A stretch of DNA of 64,000 bases from a bacterium (GCA_016716565.1 JADJWC010000002.1:992001-1056000), one strand, 5' to 3'; shown: positions 27,294 to 36,794, counted from the first letter of the stretch. The notes: generated from the sequence alone by a model not told the origin. Numbers and translations are program-made.

Positions 27294-28289
27294 TTATTTT
27301 TTCGGCTTAACCTTTGGCTTTTCTTTTTCTTCGCAGTATTCTTTTATAACCTCATACGCTTCAAACATTCCAAGATCGCCTGCCTTCCTAAAATCCTCAC
27401 AAGCGTTACTTTTCATATCAATATTAGCATAACAGATGCCTCGGTTGTAATAAGCCGTTGCGTCTGTCTGATCAAGAGATATTATATAAGTGTAATCGAC
27501 AACTGCAGCAAGAAATTCACCCATTCCGAGTTTTGCCTCAGCTCTTGAATAGTAAAGTGAAACATTATCAGGTTCAATCACTATTGCACTTGAATAATCA
27601 GTGGCTGCATCAGAAAAATTTCCCAGCTTGTAAAATTCATCGCCACGATTTTTGTAAGCAATGACATTTTGCGAGTTGATGGCGATCGCCGATGAAAAAT
27701 CATCTATTGCGCTTTCTGAGCTGTCGAGAAATGAAAACAACAATCCTCTGTTTATGAAGTATTTAAAGTCAGTAGAATCATTGTTAATTGCGGTAGTGTA
27801 ATCTTCAATTGCACCTGAATAGTCTTCGATTGATTCTTTTGCAAACGCACGGTTGAAATAAATTGTTGAGTTGGTTGAATCTAAAACTTCAGCATAATCA
27901 AAATCGTAAATGGCCCCGTAGTGATTTTGGCAAGATATGTTTGCCAGACCACGATTTATAAAGTAATCAATTTTGGTTTTATCGAGTGTTATCGCTCGTG
28001 AATAATCATCAATTGCATCTTTACAACTATCAAGCTGCATTTTAGCTTTTGCTCTGTAATAATAGAGTTCTGAATTTCCCGGATCCGTAGTTATCGCCTG
28101 ACCGAAATAATCAATAGCCGTTCGATACATCTCTTTATCATAACTTTCTATTCCTTTTATGAACAGCTCACTTTCCGCAGGAGTGCAGGAAATAAGTAAA
28201 AATTCTAATACCGTAAACACAGAATAAATCTTAATATGACTGAGAATTGTTCTACTCAAATAAAATATTTTTTGTAAATAATTTTTCAT
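27294..28289 (-). CDS. TPR-repeat lipoprotein
   Basis: 331 residues. A lipobox-like LLISC at about residue 34 follows a hydrophobic stretch. From about 40 to 315 there are roughly eight 34-residue tetratricopeptide units (e.g. SELYYYRAKAKMQLDSCKDAIDDYSRAITLD, TDFKYFINRGLLFSFLDSSESAIDDFSSAIAIN). It is a likely scaffold for protein-protein contacts at the outer or inner membrane. The N-terminal region before the lipobox is longer than usual, so the start may lie further in. Confidence 0.8.
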   Translation of the reverse strand: MKNYLQKIFYLSRTILSHIKIYSVFTVLEFLLISCTPAESELFIKGIESYDKEMYRTAIDYFGQAITTDPGNSELYYYRAKAKMQLDSCKDAIDDYSRAITLDKTKIDYFINRGLANISCQNHYGAIYDFDYAEVLDSTNSTIYFNRAFAKESIEDYSGAIEDYTTAINNDSTDFKYFINRGLLFSFLDSSESAIDDFSSAIAINSQNVIAYKNRGDEFYKLGNFSDAATDYSSAIVIEPDNVSLYYSRAEAKLGMGEFLAAVVDYTYIISLDQTDATAYYNRGICYANIDMKSNACEDFRKAGDLGMFEAYEVIKEYCEEKEKPKVKPKK

Positions 28290-28403
28290 CGGTTAAATTT
28301 TAATCTGCCAGTGCCAAGATATAAAAACAAATTGTATTATTTTTTATCCGGACTTTTTCTAAAATGGTTAATTCCTCAATCATAAAATAATTTTGAGGCT
28401 CAA

Positions 28404-28940
28404 ATGGACTTTATTTTACTTCTAACCGGAATAGTGCAGGTTCTTCTTTCTTTAATTATCGCTGTAACTCTGGTCTACTTATCTTCTAAGATTTTCCGAC
28501 GACTTATAACCGGAATAAGCGAAGCGGACGAACTAAGAAAAAATAATGTTTCTGTAGCAATACTGAACGGCTCAATCATTCTGGCACTCATTCTTGTCGT
28601 AAAGAAATCGATAGAATCAGCAATAACTATTTTCGGAAACACCCTCCGTAATCCGGATGCTGTTTTAACAAGCTATATTCATTCGGCATTGATAATGATT
28701 GGACATATCATTCTTGGCGGAATGATTGCTTTTACAACTATCTACACAGCACTTCAAATCTTTATGTGGCTGACAAAAGATCTCGATGAGCTGAATGAGA
28801 TAAAAGAAAACAACATTGCGGTTGGTCTTCTTCTGGGAATTATCATTGTCTCGATGGCATTGCTTCTTCAGCCCGGAGTTGATACAATACTAAACTCGCT
28901 GATTCCATTCCCTCCGGTTTCATTGATAGATATCGGGTAA
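28404..28940 (+). CDS. DUF350 membrane protein
   Basis: 178 residues with four membrane helices arranged as two similar halves, each a pair of spans with a conserved polar loop (RRLITGISEADELRKNNVSVAILNGSII and WLTKDLDELNEIKENNIAVGLLLGIII). The D/E-L..NN.aVa...g motif repeated twice is the hallmark of DUF350 (YjfL-like). Function unknown. It is followed by a transglutaminase-like gene 30 bp later. Confidence 0.82.
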   Translation: MDFILLLTGIVQVLLSLIIAVTLVYLSSKIFRRLITGISEADELRKNNVSVAILNGSIILALILVVKKSIESAITIFGNTLRNPDAVLTSYIHSALIMIGHIILGGMIAFTTIYTALQIFMWLTKDLDELNEIKENNIAVGLLLGIIIVSMALLLQPGVDTILNSLIPFPPVSLIDIG

Positions 28941-28970
28941 TTACTAACTGAACCGGGAAACAATTTTATA

Positions 28971-29879
28971 ATGAAATCAGGCTGCGTACAAAAATCTTTT
29001 TTTGGCTGTGCATTCATATTTCTTTTTTTTGCAGTTATCATAATTATACTGTGGATCGCCGCACAGATTCCCGATATTGATCTTTCGACTACAGATACCG
29101 CAAAACGTGAATATGAAATCGAAGTCGACAGCCTAAGCAAAGAAAAAGTTATCAATTCATCATTTTCATGGCAGTTTGTTGATAACACACTAACAAGAAG
29201 AAAGTATCGGATTAATCTGAAACTTTTGGAAAAAGATGTTATTGAAGCGATGAACTACATCGACAGAATTTCAGCAATGAGCTACAGAGAACTTGGTCTG
29301 GAGAGGAATTATTCTGATCCTGAAATCGAATCACGTGTAGTCTGGGCAGAAGTTTACCGGAGAATATTTCTCTATTCCAGTCCACAGATGAAAGCCGTGC
29401 TCGAAGGATTAAACGAAATATTTCTTGAAGAAAAATTTGAAACGAGAGACAAAGTATATTTCGTAATAACTTTTGTTCAGAACATTAAATATGACAGGCC
29501 CGGAGGAACACTCGATTTGTTTCCACCAATTGGAACTCTGGCTTATAGATTTGGTGACTGTGATTCGAAGGCTTTGCTTCTTTATGTAATACTGGAAAGA
29601 ATGGGTATTGATTGCGCAATGATGTGGAGCTATAACTATAAGCATGCAATGCTCGGCATAAGAGTTAATGCGAGAGGTGAATACCTGGTAGCTAACGGAA
29701 AAAAATATTATTTCCTCGAAACTACTTATCCTCAGTGGAGCATCGGAGAAATACCACCGGAATTTGGTAATACAAAATTCTGGTATATCTCTGAGATTGA
29801 CGCTGGTTCTCAAATGAATAAGTTTTCCGATGAGACAGAAACGCGAAAAAGTTTCAGACCGACTCCTTCAATCCCTTAG
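28971..29879 (+). CDS. Membrane-anchored transglutaminase-like protein
   Basis: 302 residues: one N-terminal membrane helix (CAFIFLFFAVIIIILWIAAQ) and an extracytoplasmic cysteine-protease/transglutaminase fold. The candidate catalytic Cys is in RFGDCDSKALLLYVILERMGI (about residue 198), the His in NYKHAMLGI (about 224), and an acidic residue in YYFLETTYP. This triad matches transglutaminase-like (PF01841-type) enzymes. Its position 30 bp after a DUF350 gene suggests cotranscription and a joint envelope role. Confidence 0.72.
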   Translation: MKSGCVQKSFFGCAFIFLFFAVIIIILWIAAQIPDIDLSTTDTAKREYEIEVDSLSKEKVINSSFSWQFVDNTLTRRKYRINLKLLEKDVIEAMNYIDRISAMSYRELGLERNYSDPEIESRVVWAEVYRRIFLYSSPQMKAVLEGLNEIFLEEKFETRDKVYFVITFVQNIKYDRPGGTLDLFPPIGTLAYRFGDCDSKALLLYVILERMGIDCAMMWSYNYKHAMLGIRVNARGEYLVANGKKYYFLETTYPQWSIGEIPPEFGNTKFWYISEIDAGSQMNKFSDETETRKSFRPTPSIP

Positions 29880-29886
29880 AAATATT

Positions 29887-30591
29887 CTAAAAAGGATTCG
29901 TTGCCCAAATTGTTACTTCAGGAATAAACCCTCTGTCATCCATTTCAAGAGTCGAAACAATTGAGTGGGCTATTTCAATTCCTCTGAGTTTGTTTGAAAC
30001 TTCCTTTCTCTCTCTTCCCTCCTCATCACCAAAAGCAGTTAGCACTTCACTTGGATTAATAAGAATAACTCTCACATTATACTTCCTCAACTCAGCCTGC
30101 CAGCATTGAGTCATTCCACGAAGAGCAAATTTCGAAGAAGCATAAACACTTCCTTCTGCAAAACCTTTGGTTCCGGCGGTTGAAGAAATATTAATGATGT
30201 TTCCTGATTTCTGTTTCTTAAAGATATTCGCAGCATACTTTGCCATCAAAGCTGCACCAAACACATTAACGGAGTAAACATTCATAAAATCTTCGAAGTC
30301 AAGATCAAAAACCTGGTTCCATTTGCCGCCGATTCCCGCGTTATTAATTAAGCAATCAAGGTTGCCGAATTCTTTCAGGAATTCATCATAGGTTCTTTTA
30401 ACATCATCTGGTTTCGCAACGTCTGCGTGAATTGGGAACGCTCCGATTTCTTTTGCTGTTTTTTCCAGTCTAGATTTATTACGACCGGTAATTGTAACTT
30501 TACCTCCCTTTTCAACTAAAAGTTTAGCAGTTGCTTTTCCAATCCCAAGGCTTCCGCCTGTTACAAGAAATGTTGAATTTTTTATCTGCAT
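29887..30591 (-). CDS. Short-chain dehydrogenase/reductase (SDR)
   Basis: 234 residues with the classical SDR layout: cofactor-binding TGGSLGIGKATAK at about 10-22, INNAGIGG near 85, catalytic Ser in ISSTAG and the YASSKFALRG (YxxxK) motif near 152. FabG/3-ketoacyl reductase-like in size, but the substrate is not predictable. The N after LVEKGGKVTITGRN suggests NADP preference (inference). Confidence 0.9.
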   Translation of the reverse strand: MQIKNSTFLVTGGSLGIGKATAKLLVEKGGKVTITGRNKSRLEKTAKEIGAFPIHADVAKPDDVKRTYDEFLKEFGNLDCLINNAGIGGKWNQVFDLDFEDFMNVYSVNVFGAALMAKYAANIFKKQKSGNIINISSTAGTKGFAEGSVYASSKFALRGMTQCWQAELRKYNVRVILINPSEVLTAFGDEEGRERKEVSNKLRGIEIAHSIVSTLEMDDRGFIPEVTIWATNPF

Positions 30592-30784
30592 TGTAATACC
30601 TATAATATTTATTGAATATAACTACCTGACTAAATATAAATCTTAGAACCAATTCGATGTAAAATAAATTCCATTTATCAAAATAAAATTGTAAACTTTT
30701 TTTTGTTTCCATAATTTGGCAGGTAATTTTTCTATAAAATCTAACTGTCATTAAAAAATCCATCCAAAATATTCAGGTGTTATA

Positions 30785-33700
30785 ATGATAAACAAACTAC
30801 TTTCACTTTTATTATTCTTTTTTATTATTTCATCTCCTCTGCTCTCGCAGGATAAAGAAGAAGACAAGAACCCGTACAAATCCGCAACATTCAACGGACT
30901 AAAATTCAGATCGATCGGTCCTGCAGTCACCTCAGGTAGAATAACTGACTTCGCGGTTAATCCAAATAATATTCACGAGTATTACGTTGCAGTTGCTTGC
31001 GGAAACGTTTGGAAAACAATTAATTCAGGAACAACCTGGGAACCTGTTTTTGATAACTATGGTTCTTTCTCAATCGGCTGTGTTACAATCGATCCGAAAA
31101 ATACAAATGTCGTTTATGTCGGAACCGGCGAGAACAATAGTCAGCGAAGTGTTTCGTGGGGAGATGGTCTTTACAGAAGTGAAGATGGTGGTAAAAGTTT
31201 TAAGAATATTGGATTGAAGAAATCCGAACACATTGCAAAAATTTTAATCGACCCAAGAGATTCAAAAATAATTTACGTTGCAGCACAGGGTCCATTGTGG
31301 GGGCCAGGCGGTGACAGAGGTTTATATAAATCGACAGACTATGGTGCAACCTGGGATTCAGTTCTTTACATCAGTCCGAACACAGGAATTACAGATGTTG
31401 TAATGGATCCAAGAGATCCTGATGTTCTTTATGCTGCATCATACCAAAGAAGAAGACACGTGTGGACATTGTTAAATGGCGGACCTGAAGGAGGAATCCA
31501 CAAATCAACTGACGGCGGAAAATCATGGAACAAACTCGAGTCTGGATTACCCAATGGTGATATCGGAAGAATAGGATTAGCAATATCACCAGTTAATCCG
31601 GATTATATTTATGCCATAATTGAAGCTCAGGGAAAAAGTGGAGGATTTTTTAGATCAATAAATCGTGGAGTTACCTGGGAAAAAATGAATGACGTAGTAT
31701 CCTCCAGTGCTCAATATTACAGTGAAATCTTTTGTGATCCTGCTGATATCAACAAAGTATACATACTCGATACATTTTCGCAGTTAACAACTGATGGAGG
31801 AAAAACTTTCACTCCAATATCAACAAAAGCAAGACACGTTGACGATCATGCTTTGTGGATAAATCCGAATAATCCATCACACTTTCTTATTGGAGGAGAC
31901 GGCGGTATCTATGAAACTTTTGATGGCGGACAAACTTTTCATTTCAAAGATAATTTACCGATCACTCAGTTTTATCGAGTTAGTGTGGATAACTTCGAAC
32001 CATTTTATCGCGTGATGGGCGGAACTCAGGATAACAACAGTATGATCGTTCCTTCTCAAACAATAAATGAAGAAGGAATTGTTAACGCAGATTATATTCC
32101 TCTTGTCGGCGGCGATGGATACGAAGCATTGACTGATCCGGATAATCCAAATATAATTTATTGTCAGTGGCAGTATGGAGGACTTACTCGACACGATTTA
32201 AAATCCGGTGAAACTGTAAGTATCAAACCACAGGAAGGAAAAGATGAACAGCCGTACAGATGGAACTGGGATACTCCATTAATTCTCAGCCCGCACGCAA
32301 ACAGGTTGTATGCTGCTGCAAATAAGGTTTTCAGGAGTGATGATAAAGGAAATACCTGGGAAGTTATCAGTCCTGATCTCACAAGACAAATTGATAGAAA
32401 CAAACTTCCTATAATGGATAAAGTGTGGAGTGTTGATGCAGTTGCGAAGAATGCGTCAACTTCTTTTTATGGAAATATTGTTTCATTAACTGAGTCACCT
32501 TTAGTTGAAGATTTAATTTATGCCGGAACTGATGATGGACTTGTTCAGGTGACAGAAGATGGTGGGAAAAACTGGAAGAAGATTGAATCGTTCCCCGGAA
32601 TTCCAGAAAACACTTACGTAAGCTGTTTGTACGCATCACGATTTGATGCCAATACTGTTTATGCAACATTTGACAATCACAAAAGAGCTGACTTCAAACC
32701 ATACGTACTCGTTAGCAGAAACCGAGGTAGCAGCTGGGAATCAATATCAGGCGATTTAAAAGAACCATTTGTTGCTTACGCAATCACTCAGGATCACATC
32801 AAATCTGATCTTCTATTTATTGGAACTGAGTACGGAGTTTTCTTTACCCTTAACGGAGGAAAGAAATGGATTCAGCTTAAAGGCGGTTTACCAACACAAG
32901 CAGTAAGAGATCTTGATATTCAGGAAAGAGAAAATGATCTGGCACTTGCAACTTTCGGGAGAGGATTTTATATACTTGATAACTATTCGCCGTTGAGAGA
33001 TCTGGATGAGCAATCTCTTGAGCAGGAAAACTACAAGCTTTTCCCAGTGAAAGATGCACTAATGTTTATTAAGAGAAGTGCAACATTCAGCTCACTTGGC
33101 TCTTCATTCTTTAAAGCTGAAAATCCCCCATTCGGTGCAACGTTTACTTACTATGTAAAGGAAGCTCCAAAAACCAAAAAGGAAACGAGACAGGAAAAAG
33201 AAAAAGAATTTATAAAAGATAACAAGCCGGTTGAGTATCCTGCGTGGGATGATTTGCGTGCAGAAGACAGAGAAGAAAAATCTTATCTGCTGTTCGTTAT
33301 TTTGGATGAACAGGGAAATGTTGTCCGCAAACTTAAAGAAGGAATTAAACAGGGAATTAATAGAATAACCTGGGATTTGAGATATCCTGATACTAATCCT
33401 GTTAAATCAGTAACGGATAAAAACGAAAGCGGTACACCTGTTATGCCCGGTAAATACTCAGTTGAAATGTTCATGAGTATTGATGGAGAACTAACAAAAG
33501 TAGCTGGCCCACAATCGTTTGAAGCGAAGGTTCTTAACAACACAACATTACCAGCCGAAGATCGTGCTGCAATGGTTGAATTCCACAAAAAAGTTGCAGA
33601 ATTCAATCGTGCTGTTGAAGGTGCACTTAATTCTGTCCGTGACTTGAACACTAAAACTGATATTCTCATCTATGCTATAAAGAGAACACCGGACGCACCA

Positions 33701-34036
33701 AACTCATTAATGGACAATGCTTTAAAAATCAAAAAGGATACTGAAGATATACTTCAGCATCTCTACCAGGATAAATCGCTGGCTGAAAGAAATGAACCTG
33801 TGCCTCCAACAGTTTACGACAGACTAAATGAACTTGCCTGGGGAATGTGGAGTACGACCTCTGCACCAACAACAACACAGCAGAATGTTTACAAAGCAGC
33901 GAGTGAAGAGTTTGAACCCATGCTTTCGAGAATAAAAAATTTGCTTGAAGTTGATGTGAAGAATCTGGAATACGAAATGGAAAAGTACGGCGCTCCATGG
34001 ACTCCGGGAAGAGTTCCGGGATGGAATAAAGAATAG
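30785..34036 (+). CDS. Large secreted BNR/VPS10-like repeat protein
   Basis: 1083 residues. A signal peptide (LLSLLLFFFIISSPLLSQ) is followed by two seven-bladed-propeller-like regions rich in Asp-box/BNR motifs (GDGLYRSEDGGKSFKNIG, GGIHKSTDGGKSWNKLE, SDDKGNTWEVISPD, TEDGGKNWKKI), as in sortilin/VPS10 and xyloglucanase-type propellers. From about 770 there is a linker and a C-terminal Ig/FlgD-like segment (INRITWDLRYPDTNP...MPGKYSVEMF), then a helical tail. There is no T9SS sorting domain. It is probably periplasmic or outer-membrane associated. A peptidase or glycoside activity is often annotated for relatives but is not shown here. Confidence 0.85.
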   Translation: MINKLLSLLLFFFIISSPLLSQDKEEDKNPYKSATFNGLKFRSIGPAVTSGRITDFAVNPNNIHEYYVAVACGNVWKTINSGTTWEPVFDNYGSFSIGCVTIDPKNTNVVYVGTGENNSQRSVSWGDGLYRSEDGGKSFKNIGLKKSEHIAKILIDPRDSKIIYVAAQGPLWGPGGDRGLYKSTDYGATWDSVLYISPNTGITDVVMDPRDPDVLYAASYQRRRHVWTLLNGGPEGGIHKSTDGGKSWNKLESGLPNGDIGRIGLAISPVNPDYIYAIIEAQGKSGGFFRSINRGVTWEKMNDVVSSSAQYYSEIFCDPADINKVYILDTFSQLTTDGGKTFTPISTKARHVDDHALWINPNNPSHFLIGGDGGIYETFDGGQTFHFKDNLPITQFYRVSVDNFEPFYRVMGGTQDNNSMIVPSQTINEEGIVNADYIPLVGGDGYEALTDPDNPNIIYCQWQYGGLTRHDLKSGETVSIKPQEGKDEQPYRWNWDTPLILSPHANRLYAAANKVFRSDDKGNTWEVISPDLTRQIDRNKLPIMDKVWSVDAVAKNASTSFYGNIVSLTESPLVEDLIYAGTDDGLVQVTEDGGKNWKKIESFPGIPENTYVSCLYASRFDANTVYATFDNHKRADFKPYVLVSRNRGSSWESISGDLKEPFVAYAITQDHIKSDLLFIGTEYGVFFTLNGGKKWIQLKGGLPTQAVRDLDIQERENDLALATFGRGFYILDNYSPLRDLDEQSLEQENYKLFPVKDALMFIKRSATFSSLGSSFFKAENPPFGATFTYYVKEAPKTKKETRQEKEKEFIKDNKPVEYPAWDDLRAEDREEKSYLLFVILDEQGNVVRKLKEGIKQGINRITWDLRYPDTNPVKSVTDKNESGTPVMPGKYSVEMFMSIDGELTKVAGPQSFEAKVLNNTTLPAEDRAAMVEFHKKVAEFNRAVEGALNSVRDLNTKTDILIYAIKRTPDAPNSLMDNALKIKKDTEDILQHLYQDKSLAERNEPVPPTVYDRLNELAWGMWSTTSAPTTTQQNVYKAASEEFEPMLSRIKNLLEVDVKNLEYEMEKYGAPWTPGRVPGWNKE

Positions 34037-34040
34037 TTGA

Positions 34041-34094
34041 CCTCACCCTGTTTCCCTCTCCTTATCAAGGAGAGGGATTAAGGGAGAGGTTTTT
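34041..34094 (+). terminator. Hairpin repeat and T-run after BNR gene
   Basis: CCCTCTCC and GGAGAGGG form a stem with a TTATCAA-type loop, inside a longer imperfect CCTCACCCT...AGGGAGAGG repeat and followed by TTTTT. This is the second copy of the dispersed repeat at 11481-11528. Confidence 0.7.
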
Positions 34095-34174
34095 ACTTCA
34101 TCAACTATCTTCCTCAGAAGTTTTTATATGAGGTCCGAATTCCTATTCATTCTAGAAATAACATTCATTAAATA

Positions 34175-34567
34175 TTATGACTGCACTGTCTTTAGCTGAA
34201 TTGGTTTAACTAAGAAATAGCCATAGCCAATTGTGAAGAACAAATAAATAACTGCAATAGACCAACCTAATAAATTCAGAACACCTGAAACTACCGTAAG
34301 TGTAGTCATAACAAATGCTATCAGATCATAAACAAATAAAGCGAGTATTATTGCTCTCCGGGCATCAGATTCAGCAGCATTTCTTGCAAACCAGCAAAGA
34401 AATAAATTACCAAAGAGAGCTGAGCCATATTCGCGGGCGGTAAAAATTCCTCCATCGCTTAATGTTGCGCCAAATATTGAAAGCAGTTTATCCGGTACTG
34501 CAAGTAAGAGAATACCAAATACGAGGCATACTAATGCTTTGATGACCATTAAATTTTTTAAACTCAT
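34175..34567 (-). CDS. Small integral membrane protein, four spans
   Basis: 130 residues forming about four hydrophobic helices (LMVIKALVCLVFGILLLAVP, TAREYGSALFGNLFLCWFA, AIILALFVYDLIAFVMTTLTVVSGVL, WSIAVIYLFFTIGYGYFLV). The conserved-looking loop DGGIFTAREYGSAL between helices 1 and 2 resembles DUF4345-type proteins. No function can be given. It has a good AGGAG upstream of the ATG. Confidence 0.65.
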   Translation of the reverse strand: MSLKNLMVIKALVCLVFGILLLAVPDKLLSIFGATLSDGGIFTAREYGSALFGNLFLCWFARNAAESDARRAIILALFVYDLIAFVMTTLTVVSGVLNLLGWSIAVIYLFFTIGYGYFLVKPIQLKTVQS

Positions 34568-34659
34568 AACAGACTCCTCTGTTGTGTTGTTTGAAAATCA
34601 ATTAAGGCGAGATGCACACTCGCCTTAAAAAAGTTATCAATCAGCAAAATTGTGATTTG

Positions 34660-35115
34660 CTATTTTATCTCTCCTCCGTGGTCTCCAACCATTAGCCATT
34701 TACCATCCTTCTTCATCAAGATATCTGTCCATCGTCCTTTTTCAGTTATTGGCTTGCCATCACTGCCTTCCATAACTTGAGTATAGTAGTAATGTGCATA
34801 GGCAAAGTTTCCATTAACCCATATCCTTGCAGGTGTAATAACATAGTAGACTGTTTTTCCCTTTGTTGTCCAGTAACTTAAAGATTTTTGTGCGTCTGCT
34901 TTTGTACTTGGAGCTCCATTTTCATATGACCATCCATAATATGAATCGTCGAAGTAATTAAGAAACTCCATTGGTTTATCTGATACACTTGCAGACCAAT
35001 AGGCATCTACTCCTTTCCAAACATCCTTCTGCTCATCTGTCCACTGCTGGGCTAAAGAATAAGTTGAAATGAAAATAAAAAGTACAAGCAGAGTACCAGA
35101 AAATAGATTTCGCAT
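34660..35115 (-). CDS. Secreted SnoaL/DUF4440-like NTF2-fold protein
   Basis: The start is placed at the ATG at 35113-35115 because a strong GGAGG precedes it on the minus strand and the peptide then opens with a signal sequence (MRNLFSGTLLVLFIFISTYSLAQ). The mature part (about 128 residues) has the NTF2-like alternation: VWKGVDAYWSASVSDKPMEFLNYFDDSYYGW, FAYAHYYYTQVMEGSDG, GRWTDILMKKDGKWLMVGDHGG. This fold binds small molecules or catalyses simple isomerisations. It is preceded by the structured repeat at 35160-35244. Confidence 0.75.
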   Translation of the reverse strand: MRNLFSGTLLVLFIFISTYSLAQQWTDEQKDVWKGVDAYWSASVSDKPMEFLNYFDDSYYGWSYENGAPSTKADAQKSLSYWTTKGKTVYYVITPARIWVNGNFAYAHYYYTQVMEGSDGKPITEKGRWTDILMKKDGKWLMVGDHGGEIK

Positions 35116-35159
35116 AACTCCTCCTATTTTTTTGTGTTGATAGATTATATTTAACAGCA

Positions 35160-35244
35160 TTTCTGCTTCGGGAGAGAAGGTCTGTAGTCTGTAAAGTAGA
35201 GTAGGAATTCAGTTATCTATATTCTTACTCCCTCCAAGTAGAAA
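35160..35244. repeat. Paired-arm element A upstream of NTF2-like gene
   Basis: Arms TTTCTGCTTC-GGGAG (35160-35174) and CTCCC-TCCAAGTAGAAA (35228-35244) pair with one G.U and a small internal loop. A related element lies at 36708-36794 in the equivalent position before the Kelch gene. Both sit about 45 bp upstream of the start codon of a minus-strand gene for an exported protein. Confidence 0.5.
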
Positions 35245-35387
35245 AGAATTACCTTATATATAGTGCAACAAATTTTTCATATTATCAAGAAGTAACGCTT
35301 TGTAATTAGCAATTGAAAACTCATCTAGCCTGTATTGACAATGGTTTTTGAGCAAAGAAATATTTTTGTTTATAAGAATTATTCGAT

Positions 35388-35424
35388 CAAAAATTAAACC
35401 CCCACCAGATTTGGCTGATGGGGG
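35388..35424 (-). terminator. Terminator of Kelch/T9SS gene
   Basis: On the minus strand CCCCCA (35424-35419) pairs with TGGGGG (35404-35399) around a short loop and is followed by TTTAATTTTTG. It lies 51 bp after the stop codon at 35475. Confidence 0.75.
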
Positions 35425-35474
35425 CCAGCCCCGGCATCTACTCCGAGAGAGAGGTAAGTACCGGAGACTGAAAA

Positions 35475-36665
35475 TTATTTTAGAAGAATCATCTTTTTTG
35501 TGTTTTTGAAATTTCCAGCCTTAAGTTGATAGAAATAGATTCCGGATGCTAGATCCAGAATGCCAGATGAATTAAATTCAACTTCATACTTCCCTGCTGG
35601 TTTGTATTCATCAACCAGAGTTGCAATCTCATTTCCCAAAACATCAAATACTTTTAGCGTTACATCACTGCTTACCGGTATCTGATAACTGATCACTGTT
35701 CTCGGATTGAATGGGTTGGGAAAATTCTGAAACAGTTCAAATCCATTAATAGACGAAAATTCCCCTTCAACTCCTGCAGTCCCCTGGGGAACAATTTCTT
35801 CTACCACATCTACTGCTTGAGCTACAGAGTCAATTCCCCCGACAACATATAATCCACCTTTATATTCGGCTGTAGCCATCCAGTGCCTTTTGGAACTAAG
35901 TAACCGTGTATCTAAAGCCCAGGCGTTAGTAGAAATATCATATCTAAGTATAGTGTTATATTCCGCACCAGTCGCCCCACCAATATTCCCGCCGGCAAAA
36001 TAAATAAGATTATTAATAATGCCCATCGCACAGGCACCTACTTGATAAAGAGAATTAGCAAGCCGCGTCCATTGGTCTATGGCTGGATTATACTTGTAAA
36101 ACGATGAGTCGTCCCATCCTATAATGTATACTTCATTCTGATAAAGAATTGAGCTGAGGTCTCTGGTTCCGGTTGCTGTATTAAATGTTTTGGATGACCA
36201 GGAATCCGAGGCGATATCGTAAGCAAAACATTCCCCGTCAGGATTAAATAAGTAAATAACGCCGTTTAATACTTCTGCGGTTATTCCCCATGTATGGTAT
36301 GTATTCGGACTGGAAGCCAGGTAAATCCATTCGTTTGTATTCATATTGTATCTTCTGTTGAGCTGAGGACCAGATGGCCAGGCACCTAAAAGATATACCT
36401 GATCGCCAACAAGGACAGAGGTAACCCCCCACATATTATTATCGGGTATGGAATCATAGTATGCCCAGTTGTTTCCGTCAAATTTATAAACTCGCGGGTA
36501 ACAAGTACTGCCAGACCAATTGTTTGAACCTCCGAAATGGTAAATTGCGTTCTGCCAGACTTCACACGTTCCCGCACCCATTGGTATGGGAAGATTCGGT
36601 AATTGTTGTGCAAGTGATGAGAAAACAAAAAGCAGAACAAAAAGGAGAAATAAAATGTTCTTCAT
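35475..36665 (-). CDS. Kelch-repeat secreted protein with T9SS sorting domain
   Basis: Start set at the ATG at 36663-36665: GGAGG lies 8 nt upstream and the product then begins with a clean signal peptide (MKNILFLLFVLLFVFSSLAQ). The body (about 25-300) is a Kelch-type propeller (VYKFDGNNWAYYDSIP, RRYNMNTNEWIYLASSP, YKYNPAIDQWTRLANS, ILRYDISTNAWALDTRLL, LYVVGGID). The end is a T9SS type A domain: FELFQNFPNPFNPRTVISYQ... SGIYFYQLKAGNFKNTKKMILLK. It is exported to the surface or released; the ligand is unknown. The last 70 codons are clearly similar at the DNA level to the end of the 11535-14246 gene. Confidence 0.88.
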   Translation of the reverse strand: MKNILFLLFVLLFVFSSLAQQLPNLPIPMGAGTCEVWQNAIYHFGGSNNWSGSTCYPRVYKFDGNNWAYYDSIPDNNMWGVTSVLVGDQVYLLGAWPSGPQLNRRYNMNTNEWIYLASSPNTYHTWGITAEVLNGVIYLFNPDGECFAYDIASDSWSSKTFNTATGTRDLSSILYQNEVYIIGWDDSSFYKYNPAIDQWTRLANSLYQVGACAMGIINNLIYFAGGNIGGATGAEYNTILRYDISTNAWALDTRLLSSKRHWMATAEYKGGLYVVGGIDSVAQAVDVVEEIVPQGTAGVEGEFSSINGFELFQNFPNPFNPRTVISYQIPVSSDVTLKVFDVLGNEIATLVDEYKPAGKYEVEFNSSGILDLASGIYFYQLKAGNFKNTKKMILLK

Positions 36666-36707
36666 AGCGTGCCTCCTGTTAGAAGTTGAAAAAGTTAATT
36701 TCAAAAC

Positions 36708-36794
36708 TTCTGCTTCGGTAGAGTAGTTTGGTGTGCAGTCTCAGCAAGTCATTCAGAAAAAAATCTCTGTACATCTTGCTCTATCGGAGTAGAA
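36708..36794. repeat. Paired-arm element B upstream of Kelch gene
   Basis: TTCTGCTTCGGTAGAG (36708-36723) and CTCTATCGGAGTAGAA (36779-36794) can form a 16-bp helix read on the plus strand, in which the three non-Watson-Crick positions are all G.U. Related to the element at 35160-35244. The arms enclose about 55 nt. Confidence 0.55.

Larger units (their letters stand above)
35116..35474. other. Gap holding a structured repeat and a terminator
   Basis: This 359-bp gap contains no supported gene. It holds the inverted repeat at 35160-35244 upstream of the NTF2-like gene and, on the minus strand, the terminator hairpin at 35388-35424 of the Kelch gene. The middle (about 35250-35385) shows nothing recognisable. 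Confidence 0.6.

Noticed and set aside
34175..34567. Secondary transporter
   Set aside because: At only 130 residues and four spans, there is no transporter signature.
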